Shown here piece by piece: positions 26,546 through 35,629 of a DNA stretch of 64,000 nucleotides. The stretch comes from JBMNMU01 sp050953505. Its GTDB lineage: Bacteria; Bacillota; Clostridia; Peptostreptococcales; Anaerovoracaceae. The stretch lies in the NCBI GenBank assembly GCA_050953505.1, contig JBMNMU010000001.1, positions 124,001-188,000 on the forward strand, given 5' to 3'. Numbering within the stretch: position 1 is the stretch's first letter; each line of letters begins with the position of its first letter. The position numbers were made by a program, and so were the translations under genes. Under the pieces are notes generated by a model. It saw nothing but the letters and a program-made list of their open reading frames with translations, was not told the origin of the DNA and searched no databases.

Positions 26546-27488
26546 ACACATCAATCTGACCGTATCCTCATCACCCCATATAGTTGACAATTCCAGCACA
26601 ACATCAAAGATCATGGCTATGGTTATTTTGGCATTGATGCCTGCTTTTTTAGGCTCGATATTTATTTTCGGTCCTAGAGTTATCTTACTAACCATTGTCT
26701 GTGTCGTTGCATGTATGGCTTTTGAATACCTCTATCAACGTGTTACAAAAAAGGAAAGTACAGTAGGAGATTTAAGTGCAGCAGTTACTGGAGTCTTATT
26801 AGCCTTCAATTTGCCCGTAAGCTTTCCTTACTGGCAGGCAGTTATTGGTTGCTTTATCGCCATAGTCATTGTTAAACAGTTATTTGGCGGAATTGGTCAA
26901 AACTTTGTAAATCCTGCAATAACAGCTAGAATTGTTCTTTTGCTTTCCTTTACAACTGAAATGACAACCTGGCCTATTCCCAAAAGGATCATTACCGCAG
27001 CCGATGCAGTAACTGGGCCAACTCCTTTAGGCTTAATACAAAGTGGCGATGCTGGATCTCTTCCATCTAATATGGAAATGTTCCTTGGCACCATCGGCGG
27101 ATCTATGGGTGAAACCAGTGCACTTCTACTTTTGATCGGTGGACTATTCTTAATTTATAAAAATATTATAACACCAGCTATTCCGGTCAGCTTCTTAGTC
27201 ACCATGATAGTAATTTCAGTTATCGCCGGCCAAGATCCCATTTTCCATATTTGTGCGGGAGGTGCTATGATAGGAGCCTTCTTTATGGCTACAGATTATT
27301 CAACATCACCTATTACTACAAGCGGAAAAGTAGCCTTTGGAATAGGCTGTGGTGTTCTAACGATGGTTATCCGTTTATTTGGTTCCTATCCGGAAGGTGT
27401 TTCCTTCGCAATCCTTCTTATGAATATTGTTACTCCACATATTGATAACTTGGCTAGAAGGAAATTGTATGGAGGTGGCGAGAAATGA
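26532..27488 (+). CDS. rnfD: Rnf complex subunit D
   Basis: Membrane subunit with covalently bound flavin, 318 residues and about nine helices. ATG overlaps the 3' end of rnfC by 14 bases after AAAGGAGG. GGIGQNFVNPAITARIVLLLS and DAVTGPTPLGL are conserved; the Thr of TGPTPL is the likely flavin-attachment residue by family analogy. ATDYSTSPITTSGK near the C-terminus is another family block. Works with RnfA/E/G to couple electron flow to Na+ or H+ export. Confidence 0.95.
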   Translation: MEKYRHINLTVSSSPHIVDNSSTTSKIMAMVILALMPAFLGSIFIFGPRVILLTIVCVVACMAFEYLYQRVTKKESTVGDLSAAVTGVLLAFNLPVSFPYWQAVIGCFIAIVIVKQLFGGIGQNFVNPAITARIVLLLSFTTEMTTWPIPKRIITAADAVTGPTPLGLIQSGDAGSLPSNMEMFLGTIGGSMGETSALLLLIGGLFLIYKNIITPAIPVSFLVTMIVISVIAGQDPIFHICAGGAMIGAFFMATDYSTSPITTSGKVAFGIGCGVLTMVIRLFGSYPEGVSFAILLMNIVTPHIDNLARRKLYGGGEK

Positions 27489-28027
27489 AAAACTCGAATT
27501 TAAAACCTACTTTAGTCCTAGTGGTGATCTGCTTTGTTGTAACCTTTGCTTTAGCTGGTACATATCAAGTTACAAAGCCTGTTATTGAGGCGATTACAAA
27601 AGCTAATGCAGATGCAGCCCGTGCAGAGGTGCTACCCTCCGGCGAAGGCTTTACCCCTATTGAAGGAGAGCTTTTAGAAGGCATTGCAGACGTGTACAAT
27701 GCAGACAATAACTCAGGTGTTGTCGTTACAGCTATAGAGCGAGGTTATGGCGGTGCAATGACGGTTATGGTGGGTATTGACAATGACGGAAAGGTTACAG
27801 GTGTAAAAATCCTTCAGCATACAGAAACACCAGGCTTAGGCACGAAAGCTATGACAGAGGAACACCTATCCCAGTATTTAGATAAAGCAAGCGTTTCCAC
27901 TGGAGGGTCAGGAGAAGACAATATTGATGCTATCAGCGGTGCAACTCTTTCCTCTAACGCTGTATACAGAGCAGTGGAAAATTCGTTGAACCAATATTCT
28001 GAGATGGGAGGTGCATCAATTGAATAA
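27485..28027 (+). CDS. rnfG: Rnf complex subunit G (FMN-binding)
   Basis: 180 residues: one N-terminal membrane anchor (LVLVVICFVVTFALAGTY) and an extracytoplasmic FMN-binding domain. GVKILQHTETPGLGTKA and DAISGATLSSNAV are the family motifs; FMN is linked to the hydroxyl residue of the SGATLSS motif. Start overlaps rnfD by four bases. Confidence 0.95.
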   Translation: MKNSNLKPTLVLVVICFVVTFALAGTYQVTKPVIEAITKANADAARAEVLPSGEGFTPIEGELLEGIADVYNADNNSGVVVTAIERGYGGAMTVMVGIDNDGKVTGVKILQHTETPGLGTKAMTEEHLSQYLDKASVSTGGSGEDNIDAISGATLSSNAVYRAVENSLNQYSEMGGASIE

Positions 28028-28694
28028 GCTGGATTTATTAAAGAACGGAATTATAAAAGAAAACCCAGTCCTAGTATTACTATTGGGAACTTGCCCAACT
28101 CTGGCGGTAACTACGATGGCCATTAATGGTTTGGGCATGGGTGTTGCCACAATGCTGGTGTTGATTTGTTCAAATATAGTTATTTCTCTACTAAAGAATA
28201 TTATCCCGGATCAGGTGAGAATACCTTGCTATATTGTTGTTATAGCCGGTTTCGTAACCATCGTAGGTTTTCTGCTAAAGGCTTATGCACCAGCTTTAGA
28301 CCAGGCGTTAGGGATATTCATACCGTTAATCGTCGTAAACTGTATCATCTTAGGAAGAGCAGAAATGTTCGCGGCAAAAAATTCTATAGTTAACTCTGCC
28401 TTAGATGGCGTTGGGATGGGATTAGGATTTACATTGGCCCTGTTCCTAATGGGATCTATCCGTGAAATTCTTGGTTCTGGAGCATGGATGGGGATTACTT
28501 TAACTGCAGATGTTATCCAGCCTATGAGTATTTTTATGCTTGCGCCTGGAGGCTTCTTTGTTTATGGATGTCTGGTAGCTTTTGTTAACCAAATATCCCA
28601 TGGAAAAGCCATTAAGAAAAAAGAAATGGGTTGTGCAGGATGCCCATCTGCCAGCATCTGTACCAATGCTGAGGAAGGGGGCGGCAACAAATGA
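28020..28694 (+). CDS. rnfE: Rnf complex subunit E
   Basis: Membrane subunit of 224 residues with six helices. I choose the TTG at 28020, which has GGGAGGTG six bases upstream and overlaps the rnfG stop; a GTG at 28011 would overlap the ribosome site. FKENPV-like IKENPVLVLLLGTCPTLAVT opens the protein. IPLIVVNCIILGRAEMFA carries the Cys that shares the intramembrane 2Fe-2S cluster with RnfA. The short Cys-containing tail CAGCPSASICTN resembles that of other clostridial RnfE. Confidence 0.94.
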   Translation: MNKLDLLKNGIIKENPVLVLLLGTCPTLAVTTMAINGLGMGVATMLVLICSNIVISLLKNIIPDQVRIPCYIVVIAGFVTIVGFLLKAYAPALDQALGIFIPLIVVNCIILGRAEMFAAKNSIVNSALDGVGMGLGFTLALFLMGSIREILGSGAWMGITLTADVIQPMSIFMLAPGGFFVYGCLVAFVNQISHGKAIKKKEMGCAGCPSASICTNAEEGGGNK

Positions 28695-29281
28695 AAGAAA
28701 TGTTAATTATATTAATGAGTGTAATCCTTGTAGACAACTTTGTTCTATCAAAATTCTTAGGTATTTGCCCTTTTCTAGGCGTTTCCAAAAAGCTTGATTC
28801 CGCTGTTGGGATGAGCTTCGCCGTTATATTTGTTATGCTAATTGCTTCAGCAGTAACCTATCCAATTTATATGGGGTTATTGGTTCGATATAATATAGAA
28901 TATCTTCAGACCATGGTCTTTATATTGGTTATAGCGGCTCTAGTTCAATTAGTTGAAATTGCACTAAAGAAATATGTGCCTGCATTACATAAGGCCTTAG
29001 GGGTTTACCTACCCTTAATCACCACAAACTGTGCCGTGTTGGGAGCAACTTTACTGAATATTGATGAAGGGTATACTTATGCCCAGTCTCTTGTAAATGC
29101 ATTGGGAGCAGGAGTTGGTTTCCTTCTTGCAATGGTTCTTTTTGCGGGAGTCCGTCAGCGTATTGAGCACAGCGACATACCACTGGCTTTTAAGGGTATA
29201 CCAGCCACCCTGGTTGCAGCTTCTATTGTTTCCCTTTCCTTCATGGGCTTTAGCGGCGTTGTAGAAGGCATATTCATGTAG
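28691..29281 (+). CDS. rnfA: Rnf complex subunit A
   Basis: 196 residues, six membrane helices, paralogous to RnfE and inserted in the opposite topology. LVDNFVLSKFLGICPFLGVSKK and VYLPLITTNCAVLG give the two conserved Cys of the intramembrane iron-sulfur site. The ATG overlaps the rnfE stop as ATGA. Confidence 0.95.
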   Translation: MKEMLIILMSVILVDNFVLSKFLGICPFLGVSKKLDSAVGMSFAVIFVMLIASAVTYPIYMGLLVRYNIEYLQTMVFILVIAALVQLVEIALKKYVPALHKALGVYLPLITTNCAVLGATLLNIDEGYTYAQSLVNALGAGVGFLLAMVLFAGVRQRIEHSDIPLAFKGIPATLVAASIVSLSFMGFSGVVEGIFM

Positions 29282-29292
29282 GAGGTAACGGA

Positions 29293-30144
29293 ATGGGAAT
29301 ATATTTAATACCAATTTTAATTCTAGTGGCAATCGCATTGATTGCAGGAATCATCCTTACTCTTGCAGCTAAATTTATGGCGGTAGAAGTAGATGAAACT
29401 GTGGCTAAGCTTCGGGACGTGTTGCCTGGAGCTAATTGCGGGGCTTGCGGTTATGCCGGCTGCGATGCCTATGCAGAGGCGTTAGCAGCTGACAATACAG
29501 TTAAAGGGAATCTATGTACACCTGGCGGAAGCACTGTTGTTAGTGCAATAGGTGAAATCCTAGGTGTTGACGTAGAAGAGTTAGAAAGCCGATATGCTAT
29601 CGTTAGATGCTCCGGCACCTATGATAAAACCCAATATGTAATGAACTTTGAAGGGATTCAATCTTGTAGCGCAAATAAATTGTTTTATCGAGGCAGGGGA
29701 GCTTGCAGCAAGGCCTGTCTTGGATATGGGGATTGTGTCAAGGTTTGCGATTATGGTGCCATTACTATGGTTGATGGTGTTGCTAAGATTGATAAGAATA
29801 AATGCGTTGCCTGCGAGCTTTGTGTACAAAGCTGTCCCAACGAACTAATTACTATGGTTCCAAGCAAGCTGACTACATATGTGGCATGTAGCAATACGGA
29901 TAAGCCGGCTAAAACCCACAAGATATGTTCTGCAGGCTGTATCGGTTGTAAAAAATGTGAAAAGACTTGTAAGTTTGATGCAATTCATGTGACTAACAAC
30001 CTAGCTGTTATTGATCCTGAAAAATGCAAAAACTGCGGAATGTGTATCAAGGTTTGTCCTGTTGATGTAATCAAATCAAATAAACCGGTAAAACCGAAAA
30101 TTGTAGCTCGAGATAAAGTGGAACAAGTAGCTGAGGCTCAGTAA
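29293..30144 (+). CDS. rnfB: Rnf complex subunit B (polyferredoxin)
   Basis: 283 residues: membrane anchor (~1-28), a 4Fe domain with GANCGACGYAGCDAYAEAL (~46-64), then CxxC-rich ferredoxin repeats including CVACELCVQSCP, CIGCKKCEKTC and CKNCGMCIKVCP. Accepts electrons from ferredoxin. TAGGAGGTAACGG precedes the ATG. Last gene of the operon, followed by a terminator. Confidence 0.96.
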   Translation: MGIYLIPILILVAIALIAGIILTLAAKFMAVEVDETVAKLRDVLPGANCGACGYAGCDAYAEALAADNTVKGNLCTPGGSTVVSAIGEILGVDVEELESRYAIVRCSGTYDKTQYVMNFEGIQSCSANKLFYRGRGACSKACLGYGDCVKVCDYGAITMVDGVAKIDKNKCVACELCVQSCPNELITMVPSKLTTYVACSNTDKPAKTHKICSAGCIGCKKCEKTCKFDAIHVTNNLAVIDPEKCKNCGMCIKVCPVDVIKSNKPVKPKIVARDKVEQVAEAQ

Positions 30145-30235
30145 TGTTGGGAGATCGAAAGGAGTGGAAAAAGGCAAACTAAAGGGACCTGTTTTCCATG
30201 CTATAAAAAGACAACAGCCTTTCTTTTAATGTGAC

Positions 30236-30291
30236 AGAAGACGGGAATACTGTACAACGATAAATCGTATGTCGGTATTCCCGTCTTCTTT
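30236..30291 (+). terminator. terminator of the rnf operon
   Basis: 15-bp perfect stem AGAAGACGGGAATAC/GTATTCCCGTCTTCT around a 24-base loop, then TT. The loop contains a small inner ACGATAAATCGT stem. Confidence 0.8.
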
Positions 30292-30556
30292 GTTCATGTT
30301 TACATCCAGGTATCAACTACCTTCTCGCTGGCATATGGGGTTAAATAGAAATTTCACAGTTTGTCATTTTTAGACAGTGAATAAATCTTATAAATGATTT
30401 TCACAAATTCAGAGCTTTCGGGATATATTAGCATAATTACCTAAAAGAATGTTTCGTATGCTAGAAAGAATGTTAACTGAGAGGCCATTGACGACTGAGC
30501 AGGAAACCAGATGTGAACCGGAATTTTCTTTTGCCTTATAAGATTATAGAGATTTG

Positions 30557-30585
30557 TTGAAATCAGTACTATAGCATGATAAAAT
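30557..30585 (+). promoter_or_regulatory. probable promoter of lysA
   Basis: TTGAAA (30557-30562), 17-base spacer, TAAAAT (30580-30585), 83 bases before the lysA start. No lysine riboswitch core is seen between them or upstream. Confidence 0.65.
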
Positions 30586-30668
30586 TTATTATTAAAGTGA
30601 AATCTAGGGATAAAATCTGAAAAATTTCGCCCCGTTAGAGAAAGGTTTTGTTTGGAGGCAAAGGATAA

Positions 30669-31949
30669 ATGAGTATTGAGTATAAAGAAAATACATTGTA
30701 TTTTGATGGATGTAATACAGTGGAGTTGGCTAAAAAATATGGGACGCCCCTGTATGTCTATTCGGAAAGCGATATTTTAAGCAAATGTAAGGAATTAAAG
30801 GAGAGTTTTTTAACCCCTTATGAAAATACAAGGGTGGCTTATGCCTGCAAGGCATTTTGTACACTTGAAATGTGTAGAATCTTGGAAAGGGAAGGATTCT
30901 GCATTGACGTAGTATCTGGAGGAGAGCTTTACACGGCTATAAAAGCTGAATTTCCACCAGAAAGAATTGAATTTAACGGAAATAATAAGCAGCCGGAAGA
31001 AATAGAAATGGCTGTGGATTACGGAGTTGGGCGAATTATTGTAGACGGGTTAGAAGAGCTTCCTTTGATTGAAAGAATCTGTAAGGAAAAAGGAAAGAAG
31101 GTCAACATACTTTACCGTATCACCCCAGGCGTGGAAAACAATACCCACGAATACATCACTACAGGGAAAAAGGATTCTAAGTTTGGTATTCCTTTAGATG
31201 AAAATGTAATTTTCCCTGCAATAGAGCAGGCTATTAAATCTGAATATGTAAACTTTTTAGGCTTTCATTTTCACGTAGGCTCTCAGCTCTTTGATAACCT
31301 TTCCCATCTGGCAGCTTTGGAGACGGCCTTGAAATTGGTTAAGGATACAAAGGAAAGGTATAACCATATTGTTACGGAGCTTAATGTAGGGGGCGGCTTT
31401 GGCATCCAATATGTGAAGGGAGAAAAGAGAAAACCTTTTTCTTACTTTCTAAATCCTATCATGAAACGTATTGAAGAGGTTTCAAAGCAAAACGAAATAC
31501 CCCGCCCAGCGGTGGTAATAGAACCTGGCAGAAGCCTAGTTGGAGAAGCAGGGATTACACTTTATACAGTGGGTAGTATTAAGGAGATTAAAGGTATCCG
31601 AAAATATGTTTCCGTTGACGGAGGAATGACGGATAATATTAGGCCGGCTCTTTATGAGGCAAAATACGAAGGAGCTGCAGCAAATAGGGCGGAGGAAAAG
31701 CAGATAGAGAAAGTTACTATTTGTGGAAAGTGCTGTGAGTCTGGGGATGTGCTGATAAAAGACCTACAGGCTCCTAAAATGGAAACGGGAGATATTTTTG
31801 CGATTTTTTCAACAGGTGCTTATGGTTATTCCATGGCAAACAATTATAATAAAAACCCTATACCGGCAGTGGTTTTTGTTAAGGACGGAAAAGACAGATT
31901 GGTGGTCAAAAGGCAGACTTATGATCACATGATTGCCAACGAAATATAA
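30669..31949 (+). CDS. lysA: diaminopimelate decarboxylase
   Basis: PLP enzyme (alanine-racemase fold) making L-lysine from meso-diaminopimelate. 426 residues. The PLP Lys is in RVAYACKAF; HFHVGSQ, ELNVGGGFGI and VIEPGRSLVGEAG bind cofactor; CGKCCESGDV supplies the active-site Cys from the partner subunit, and GAYGYSMANNYN closes the site. TTTGGAGGCAAAGG precedes the ATG. Stands alone with its own promoter. Confidence 0.95.
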   Translation: MSIEYKENTLYFDGCNTVELAKKYGTPLYVYSESDILSKCKELKESFLTPYENTRVAYACKAFCTLEMCRILEREGFCIDVVSGGELYTAIKAEFPPERIEFNGNNKQPEEIEMAVDYGVGRIIVDGLEELPLIERICKEKGKKVNILYRITPGVENNTHEYITTGKKDSKFGIPLDENVIFPAIEQAIKSEYVNFLGFHFHVGSQLFDNLSHLAALETALKLVKDTKERYNHIVTELNVGGGFGIQYVKGEKRKPFSYFLNPIMKRIEEVSKQNEIPRPAVVIEPGRSLVGEAGITLYTVGSIKEIKGIRKYVSVDGGMTDNIRPALYEAKYEGAAANRAEEKQIEKVTICGKCCESGDVLIKDLQAPKMETGDIFAIFSTGAYGYSMANNYNKNPIPAVVFVKDGKDRLVVKRQTYDHMIANEI

Positions 31950-31989
31950 TGGATAAAATGGATAGGGTTTCAGACATCATGAAATGTAA

Positions 31990-32024
31990 GGAGGGATGGT
32001 TTCTAAGGGGACCATCCTCTACTA
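31990..32024 (+). terminator. possible terminator after lysA
   Basis: GGATGGT/ACCATCC stem around TTCTAAGGGG; the T-run is poor (TCTACTATTTG). Confidence 0.5.
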
Positions 32025-32117
32025 TTTGACCCGCCCCACAAGAGTCTATGATGAGTACATGTGAAGACATTGACAGGATAGGACGAAAAGTTATAATAAA
32101 TTAAGGTTATAATAGAA

Positions 32118-32305
32118 AGGTGTCACGGTGATAAAGTGTTAGTTGATGAGGTTCAAACACTAAAATGAAAAAAGGGTGTCAGGAAAAAAGGTGTCAGGCA
32201 CCAAAAGAGGACACCACAAAGGAGGGGCGATGATGAAGAAATGTGATAAGATGTCAGACACTAAAAATAGAAAAATGGTGTCTGACACCATGACAAAGGC
32301 AGACA
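32118..32305. repeat. cluster of GGTGTCAGACACC-type palindromes
   Basis: Motifs GGTGTCACGGTG, GGGTGTCAGG, GGTGTCAGGCACC, GATGTCAGACACT and GGTGTCTGACACC lie within 190 bases, the last ones inside the first codons of the following gene. A single GGTGTCAGACACC occurs at 7919-7932. I have seen this motif as a dispersed repeat in anaerobic Firmicutes. Confidence 0.75.
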
Positions 32306-33006
32306 CCATAACAGAAAGTGCGGCTAGAGAGTTAATTTGTGATATTGGAAAGCGTATGTATGAAAAATCCTTTGTGGCTGCCAACGACGGAAATATTTCC
32401 ATCCGAATAGGGGAAGATACCATTATCTGTACGCCCACGGGTGTTTCCAAAGGGTTTATGACACCAGAGATGCTTGTCAAAATCAATATTTCAGGAGAAG
32501 TAATTCAGGGAGAGCTGAAGCCTTCATCTGAAATTAAAATGCACCTGAGAGTCTATCAAGAAAATGATGAAGCAAGGGCGGTGGTTCATAGTCACCCACC
32601 AATTGCAACATCCTTTGCAGTGGCAGGAATATCCCTTGATCAAGCACTGCTCCCCGAAGCAGTAATTACCTTAGGAGAGGTGCCTTGTGCCCCCTATGCC
32701 ACCCCAGGAACCACTGAGGTCCCCGAATCTATAGCGCCTTATTGCAGAAGTCATCATACCGTCTTACTGGCAAACCATGGGGCTTTGACTTGGGGAAGAG
32801 ATATCATGGAGGCATGGTTTCGTATGGAATCGCTAGAGCATAACGCTAAGGTTATTTTATACTCTACAAGGATCCTTGGGAAAGCCAATAAGTTAAGCTG
32901 CAATGAAATAGAAAGGCTCATTGGTATACGAGAATCAATGGGGGTCTATTCGGGAGGTAGCATGGGATGTCAGATTGAAAAAGGGCAGGAAGAAAGTACG
33001 GAATAG
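32233..33006 (+). CDS. class II aldolase (probable 5-deoxyribulose/5-methylthioribulose-1-phosphate aldolase)
   Basis: AraD/FucA-type zinc aldolase. SFVAANDGNISIRIGED and TPTGVSKGFM are the phosphate-binding part; HSHPPIATSFA and the later His in LLANHGALTWG give the metal ligands, and EAVITLGEVP the catalytic-type Glu region. With mtnA 21 bases downstream, it fits the 'DHAP shunt' in which the ribulose-1-phosphate product of MtnA is split into DHAP and an aldehyde; this role is inferred from the pairing. I start at the ATG at 32233 after GGAGGGG. Residues ~1-22 are coded by the GTGTCAGACACC repeats, and homology seems to start only at about ADTITESAARELI; a start at 32290 has no ribosome site. 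Confidence 0.85.
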   Translation: MKKCDKMSDTKNRKMVSDTMTKADTITESAARELICDIGKRMYEKSFVAANDGNISIRIGEDTIICTPTGVSKGFMTPEMLVKINISGEVIQGELKPSSEIKMHLRVYQENDEARAVVHSHPPIATSFAVAGISLDQALLPEAVITLGEVPCAPYATPGTTEVPESIAPYCRSHHTVLLANHGALTWGRDIMEAWFRMESLEHNAKVILYSTRILGKANKLSCNEIERLIGIRESMGVYSGGSMGCQIEKGQEESTE

Positions 33007-33027
33007 AGGAAAAGACAGGAGGGTAAC

Positions 33028-34140
33028 ATGACGGGCAGAATGACTGAAAATACAGTGCACAATCAAAAGAATAACAGGGAAGAAGAATTCCTTGGCGTAA
33101 CAGCGGTTAGATTAGATGATAATAAAAGCGAGCTGATTCTCTTAGATCAGACCTTACTACCCAACGAGAAAAAGTACATTCATCTTAAAACGCTAGAAAG
33201 TATCTGGGAGGCTATTTATAAGCTTCGAGTTAGAGGAGCGCCGGCCATTGGTATTGCAGCAGGTTATGGGGCGTATCTAGGCATGAAATCATCGGATGCA
33301 GGAAGCTATCAAGACTTTTATGATGAATTCCTAAAGGTGAAAACCTATTTGGGCTCCTCAAGGCCAACAGCCGTTAATCTATTTTGGGCTTTGGACCGCA
33401 TGGAGAAATGTATTATAGCTAACAAAGACCAATCTATAGAAAAAATAAAAGAGGCTCTTTTAATAGAAGGAAATAAAATAAGAGAAGAGGATGAAGAGAT
33501 TTGTAGGCAAATCGGAGAGCATGGGTTGAGCCTACTTAAGCCAGGAATGGGCATATTAACCCACTGCAATGCAGGGACCATTGCTACAGCAAAATATGGG
33601 ACTGCTTTAGCGCCAATTTACCTTGGTCATGAGAAAAACTATCAGTTCAAGGTGTTTGCAGATGAAACCAGACCATTGCTTCAAGGTGCCAGGTTGACAA
33701 GCTGGGAGTTGAAGGAAGCAGGAATCGATGTGACACTTATTTGCGATAATATGGCTTCTATTGTGATGCAAAAAGGATGGATCGACGCAGTTGTAGTAGG
33801 TTGCGATAGGGTCGCAGCCAACGGTGATACTGCAAACAAGATTGGCACTTCTGGTGTTGCAATCTTGGCAAAAGAGTATGGTATTCCTTTCTATGTACAT
33901 GCCCCCTTATCCACAATAGACATGGAAACGGAAACTGGCCAAGATATTGAAATCGAACTGCGCCCCGCTGAAGAAATTTATAAAGCTTGGTACGAAAAAC
34001 CAATGGCTCCTGAAGGGATTAAAACATATAATCCGGCTTTTGATGTAACTCCGGAAAAATATATCACGGCTATTGTCACGGAAAAGGGCGTTATCTACCC
34101 ACCTTACAAGGAAAACCTAGCAAAGCTATTCAACAAATAG
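33028..34140 (+). CDS. mtnA: S-methyl-5-thioribose-1-phosphate isomerase
   Basis: Aldose-ketose isomerase of methylthioribose-1-phosphate (or 5-deoxyribose-1-phosphate), 370 residues, eIF2B-alpha-like fold. RVRGAPAIGIAAGYG, the catalytic Cys in GILTHCNAGTIATAKYGTA, and the catalytic Asp in VVGCDRVAANGDTANKIGT are all present. ACAGGAGGGTAAC precedes the ATG. Forms an operon with the class II aldolase. A kinase for the pentose (MtnK type) is not nearby. Confidence 0.94.
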   Translation: MTGRMTENTVHNQKNNREEEFLGVTAVRLDDNKSELILLDQTLLPNEKKYIHLKTLESIWEAIYKLRVRGAPAIGIAAGYGAYLGMKSSDAGSYQDFYDEFLKVKTYLGSSRPTAVNLFWALDRMEKCIIANKDQSIEKIKEALLIEGNKIREEDEEICRQIGEHGLSLLKPGMGILTHCNAGTIATAKYGTALAPIYLGHEKNYQFKVFADETRPLLQGARLTSWELKEAGIDVTLICDNMASIVMQKGWIDAVVVGCDRVAANGDTANKIGTSGVAILAKEYGIPFYVHAPLSTIDMETETGQDIEIELRPAEEIYKAWYEKPMAPEGIKTYNPAFDVTPEKYITAIVTEKGVIYPPYKENLAKLFNK

Positions 34141-34246
34141 GGAAAACATGGACAAATCGCTCAATAAATAAGGATAAATTAGCAAAAACACTCAACAAAT
34201 AAGGAAAAGTATGCATAACTCCTCAACAAATAGTGAAGATCAACAG
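34123..34246. repeat. 31-bp tandem copies of the mtnA 3' end
   Basis: Four imperfect copies with the core CTCAACAAATAAGGAAAA, about 31 bases apart, starting with the last codons and stop of mtnA (TTCAACAAATAGGG). The later three lie in the intergenic space. Confidence 0.75.
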
Positions 34247-34312
34247 AATGTTGATATTATGATTTACAGATGATAAACTAAAGGAATCAATAAAAAATGG
34301 AGGATTGTGGTT

Positions 34313-34672
34313 ATGGATATTAAATTTGTAGTTGCTTTGATAGGAGCTGTGATTGTTGCTATTTTTGCCATACAAAACGCAGCCGCTGTAGAAATTAATT
34401 TTCTTCTCATGGAATTTTCTATTTCACAAGCGTTGATTATACTAATATCAGCCATGGTAGGAGCCTTGATAGCAGTCATGCTAGGACTTATTCGCAGGAT
34501 GAAGCAAAGCTCAAGGATTAGAAGCTCGTCAAAGACCATTACTTCTCTTGAGGCTGAAGTGAAACAGCTAAAGGAACAGCTAGAAGTAATGAACGCAGAA
34601 AAAATTAAGGCAGATGAAGAGCTTAGCATGATGGAGCAGGAACAAAGCACCGAAGAAACGGTGAATCAGTAA
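34313..34672 (+). CDS. LapA-domain (DUF1049) membrane protein
   Basis: 119 residues from the ATG at 34313 (GGAGG nine bases upstream; an in-frame GTG at 34307 is too close). Two membrane helices, VALIGAVIVAIFAIQNAA and ALIILISAMVGALIAVMLGLI, are separated by VEINFLLMEFSISQ, the LapA/DUF1049 pattern. A coiled coil follows (~62-105). In Gram-negatives LapA works in lipopolysaccharide regulation; in Firmicutes the role is unknown. A terminator follows. Confidence 0.85.
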   Translation: MDIKFVVALIGAVIVAIFAIQNAAAVEINFLLMEFSISQALIILISAMVGALIAVMLGLIRRMKQSSRIRSSSKTITSLEAEVKQLKEQLEVMNAEKIKADEELSMMEQEQSTEETVNQ

Positions 34673-34744
34673 TCCCGTAAAGCAGAACCATAATGACCAT
34701 AACGACCATTGACCATTAGAATCCTTTAATATAAATAAGCAGTC

Positions 34745-34802
34745 GAAATTTCACAAATCACTTGCCTGGCAGTCGGCTGCAGGTAGATTTGTGATTTCTT
34801 TC
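34745..34802 (+). terminator. terminator after the LapA-like gene
   Basis: GAAATTTCACAAATC pairs with GATTTGTGATTTCTT around a 26-base loop, then TTC; the stem has one bulge. Confidence 0.7.
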
Positions 34803-34852
34803 TGCCTAATTTAGGAGGCTAAAGATATTAAGAAAGGAGCCCCTGGAAATAT

Positions 34853-35629
34853 ATGAGCATATTATTAGAAGCAAAAGATCTAACGATGAACTTTAAAGGC
34901 CTTAAGGCAGTAAGTGGTTTTTCTGTTAGCCTGGAGGAACATAAAATATACGGTTTAATAGGAACCAACGGAGCAGGGAAAACAACTGTTATCAATATGT
35001 TGTCTGGTGTTCTAAAACCATCATCGGGAAGGATCATTTTTGATGGTAATGATATTACTGGCCAGAGACCAGATAAAACAGCTAAAATGGGAATTCTCAG
35101 AACATATCAGAACCTTAGACTCTTTAAGAAAATGACGGTTTTGGAGAATGTCCTAATTGGAGCTCAAATGCACAAAACCTATAACAATGGAGAAGCCATT
35201 TTAGGTCTTCCCAGATTTCGCAAGGAAGAAAAAATACTTGAAAAAAAGGCCATGGAAATGCTAGAAGTGATGGGTATTGCATCTAGGGCACATGAAAGAG
35301 CAGATTCTCTTCCTTACGGGGGTCAGCGAAAATTAGAAATAGCACGTATTTTAGCTGCTAAGCCTAAGCTTTTGCTCCTAGATGAGCCTGCAGCAGGTAT
35401 GAACCCTCAGGAGAGTGCTGACCTAGTACGTATTATAAAGAAAATTCAAGAAGAATATGATCTTACCATCCTTCTCATTGAACATGACATGAAGGTTGTC
35501 ATGGGTCTTTGTGAGTATCTTTATGTAATGGCTACAGGGGAGATTATTGCTCAAGGTGAGCCAAAAGAAATCAGAGACAACCCGAAGGTCATTGAGGCTT
35601 ATTTAGGGAGGGCTAGGAAAGATGCATAA
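34853..35629 (+). CDS. livG: branched-chain amino-acid ABC transporter, ATPase LivG
   Basis: 258 residues. Walker A LIGTNGAGKTTVINMLSG, Q-loop in RTYQNLRLF, ABC signature LPYGGQRKLEIARIL (LSGGQ replaced by PYGGQ, normal for LivG), Walker B LLLLDEPAAGMNP and the H-loop in LIEHDMKVV. The C-terminal ..EAYLGRA tail is typical of LivG. First gene of livGFHMK with an AAAGGAG site. Energises import of leucine/isoleucine/valine or related amides. Confidence 0.95.
   Translation: MSILLEAKDLTMNFKGLKAVSGFSVSLEEHKIYGLIGTNGAGKTTVINMLSGVLKPSSGRIIFDGNDITGQRPDKTAKMGILRTYQNLRLFKKMTVLENVLIGAQMHKTYNNGEAILGLPRFRKEEKILEKKAMEMLEVMGIASRAHERADSLPYGGQRKLEIARILAAKPKLLLLDEPAAGMNPQESADLVRIIKKIQEEYDLTILLIEHDMKVVMGLCEYLYVMATGEIIAQGEPKEIRDNPKVIEAYLGRARKDA

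Noticed and set aside
30300..30668. Lysine riboswitch before lysA
   Set aside because: The lysine aptamer core is absent; an ordinary promoter at 30557-30585 leaves too short a leader for it.
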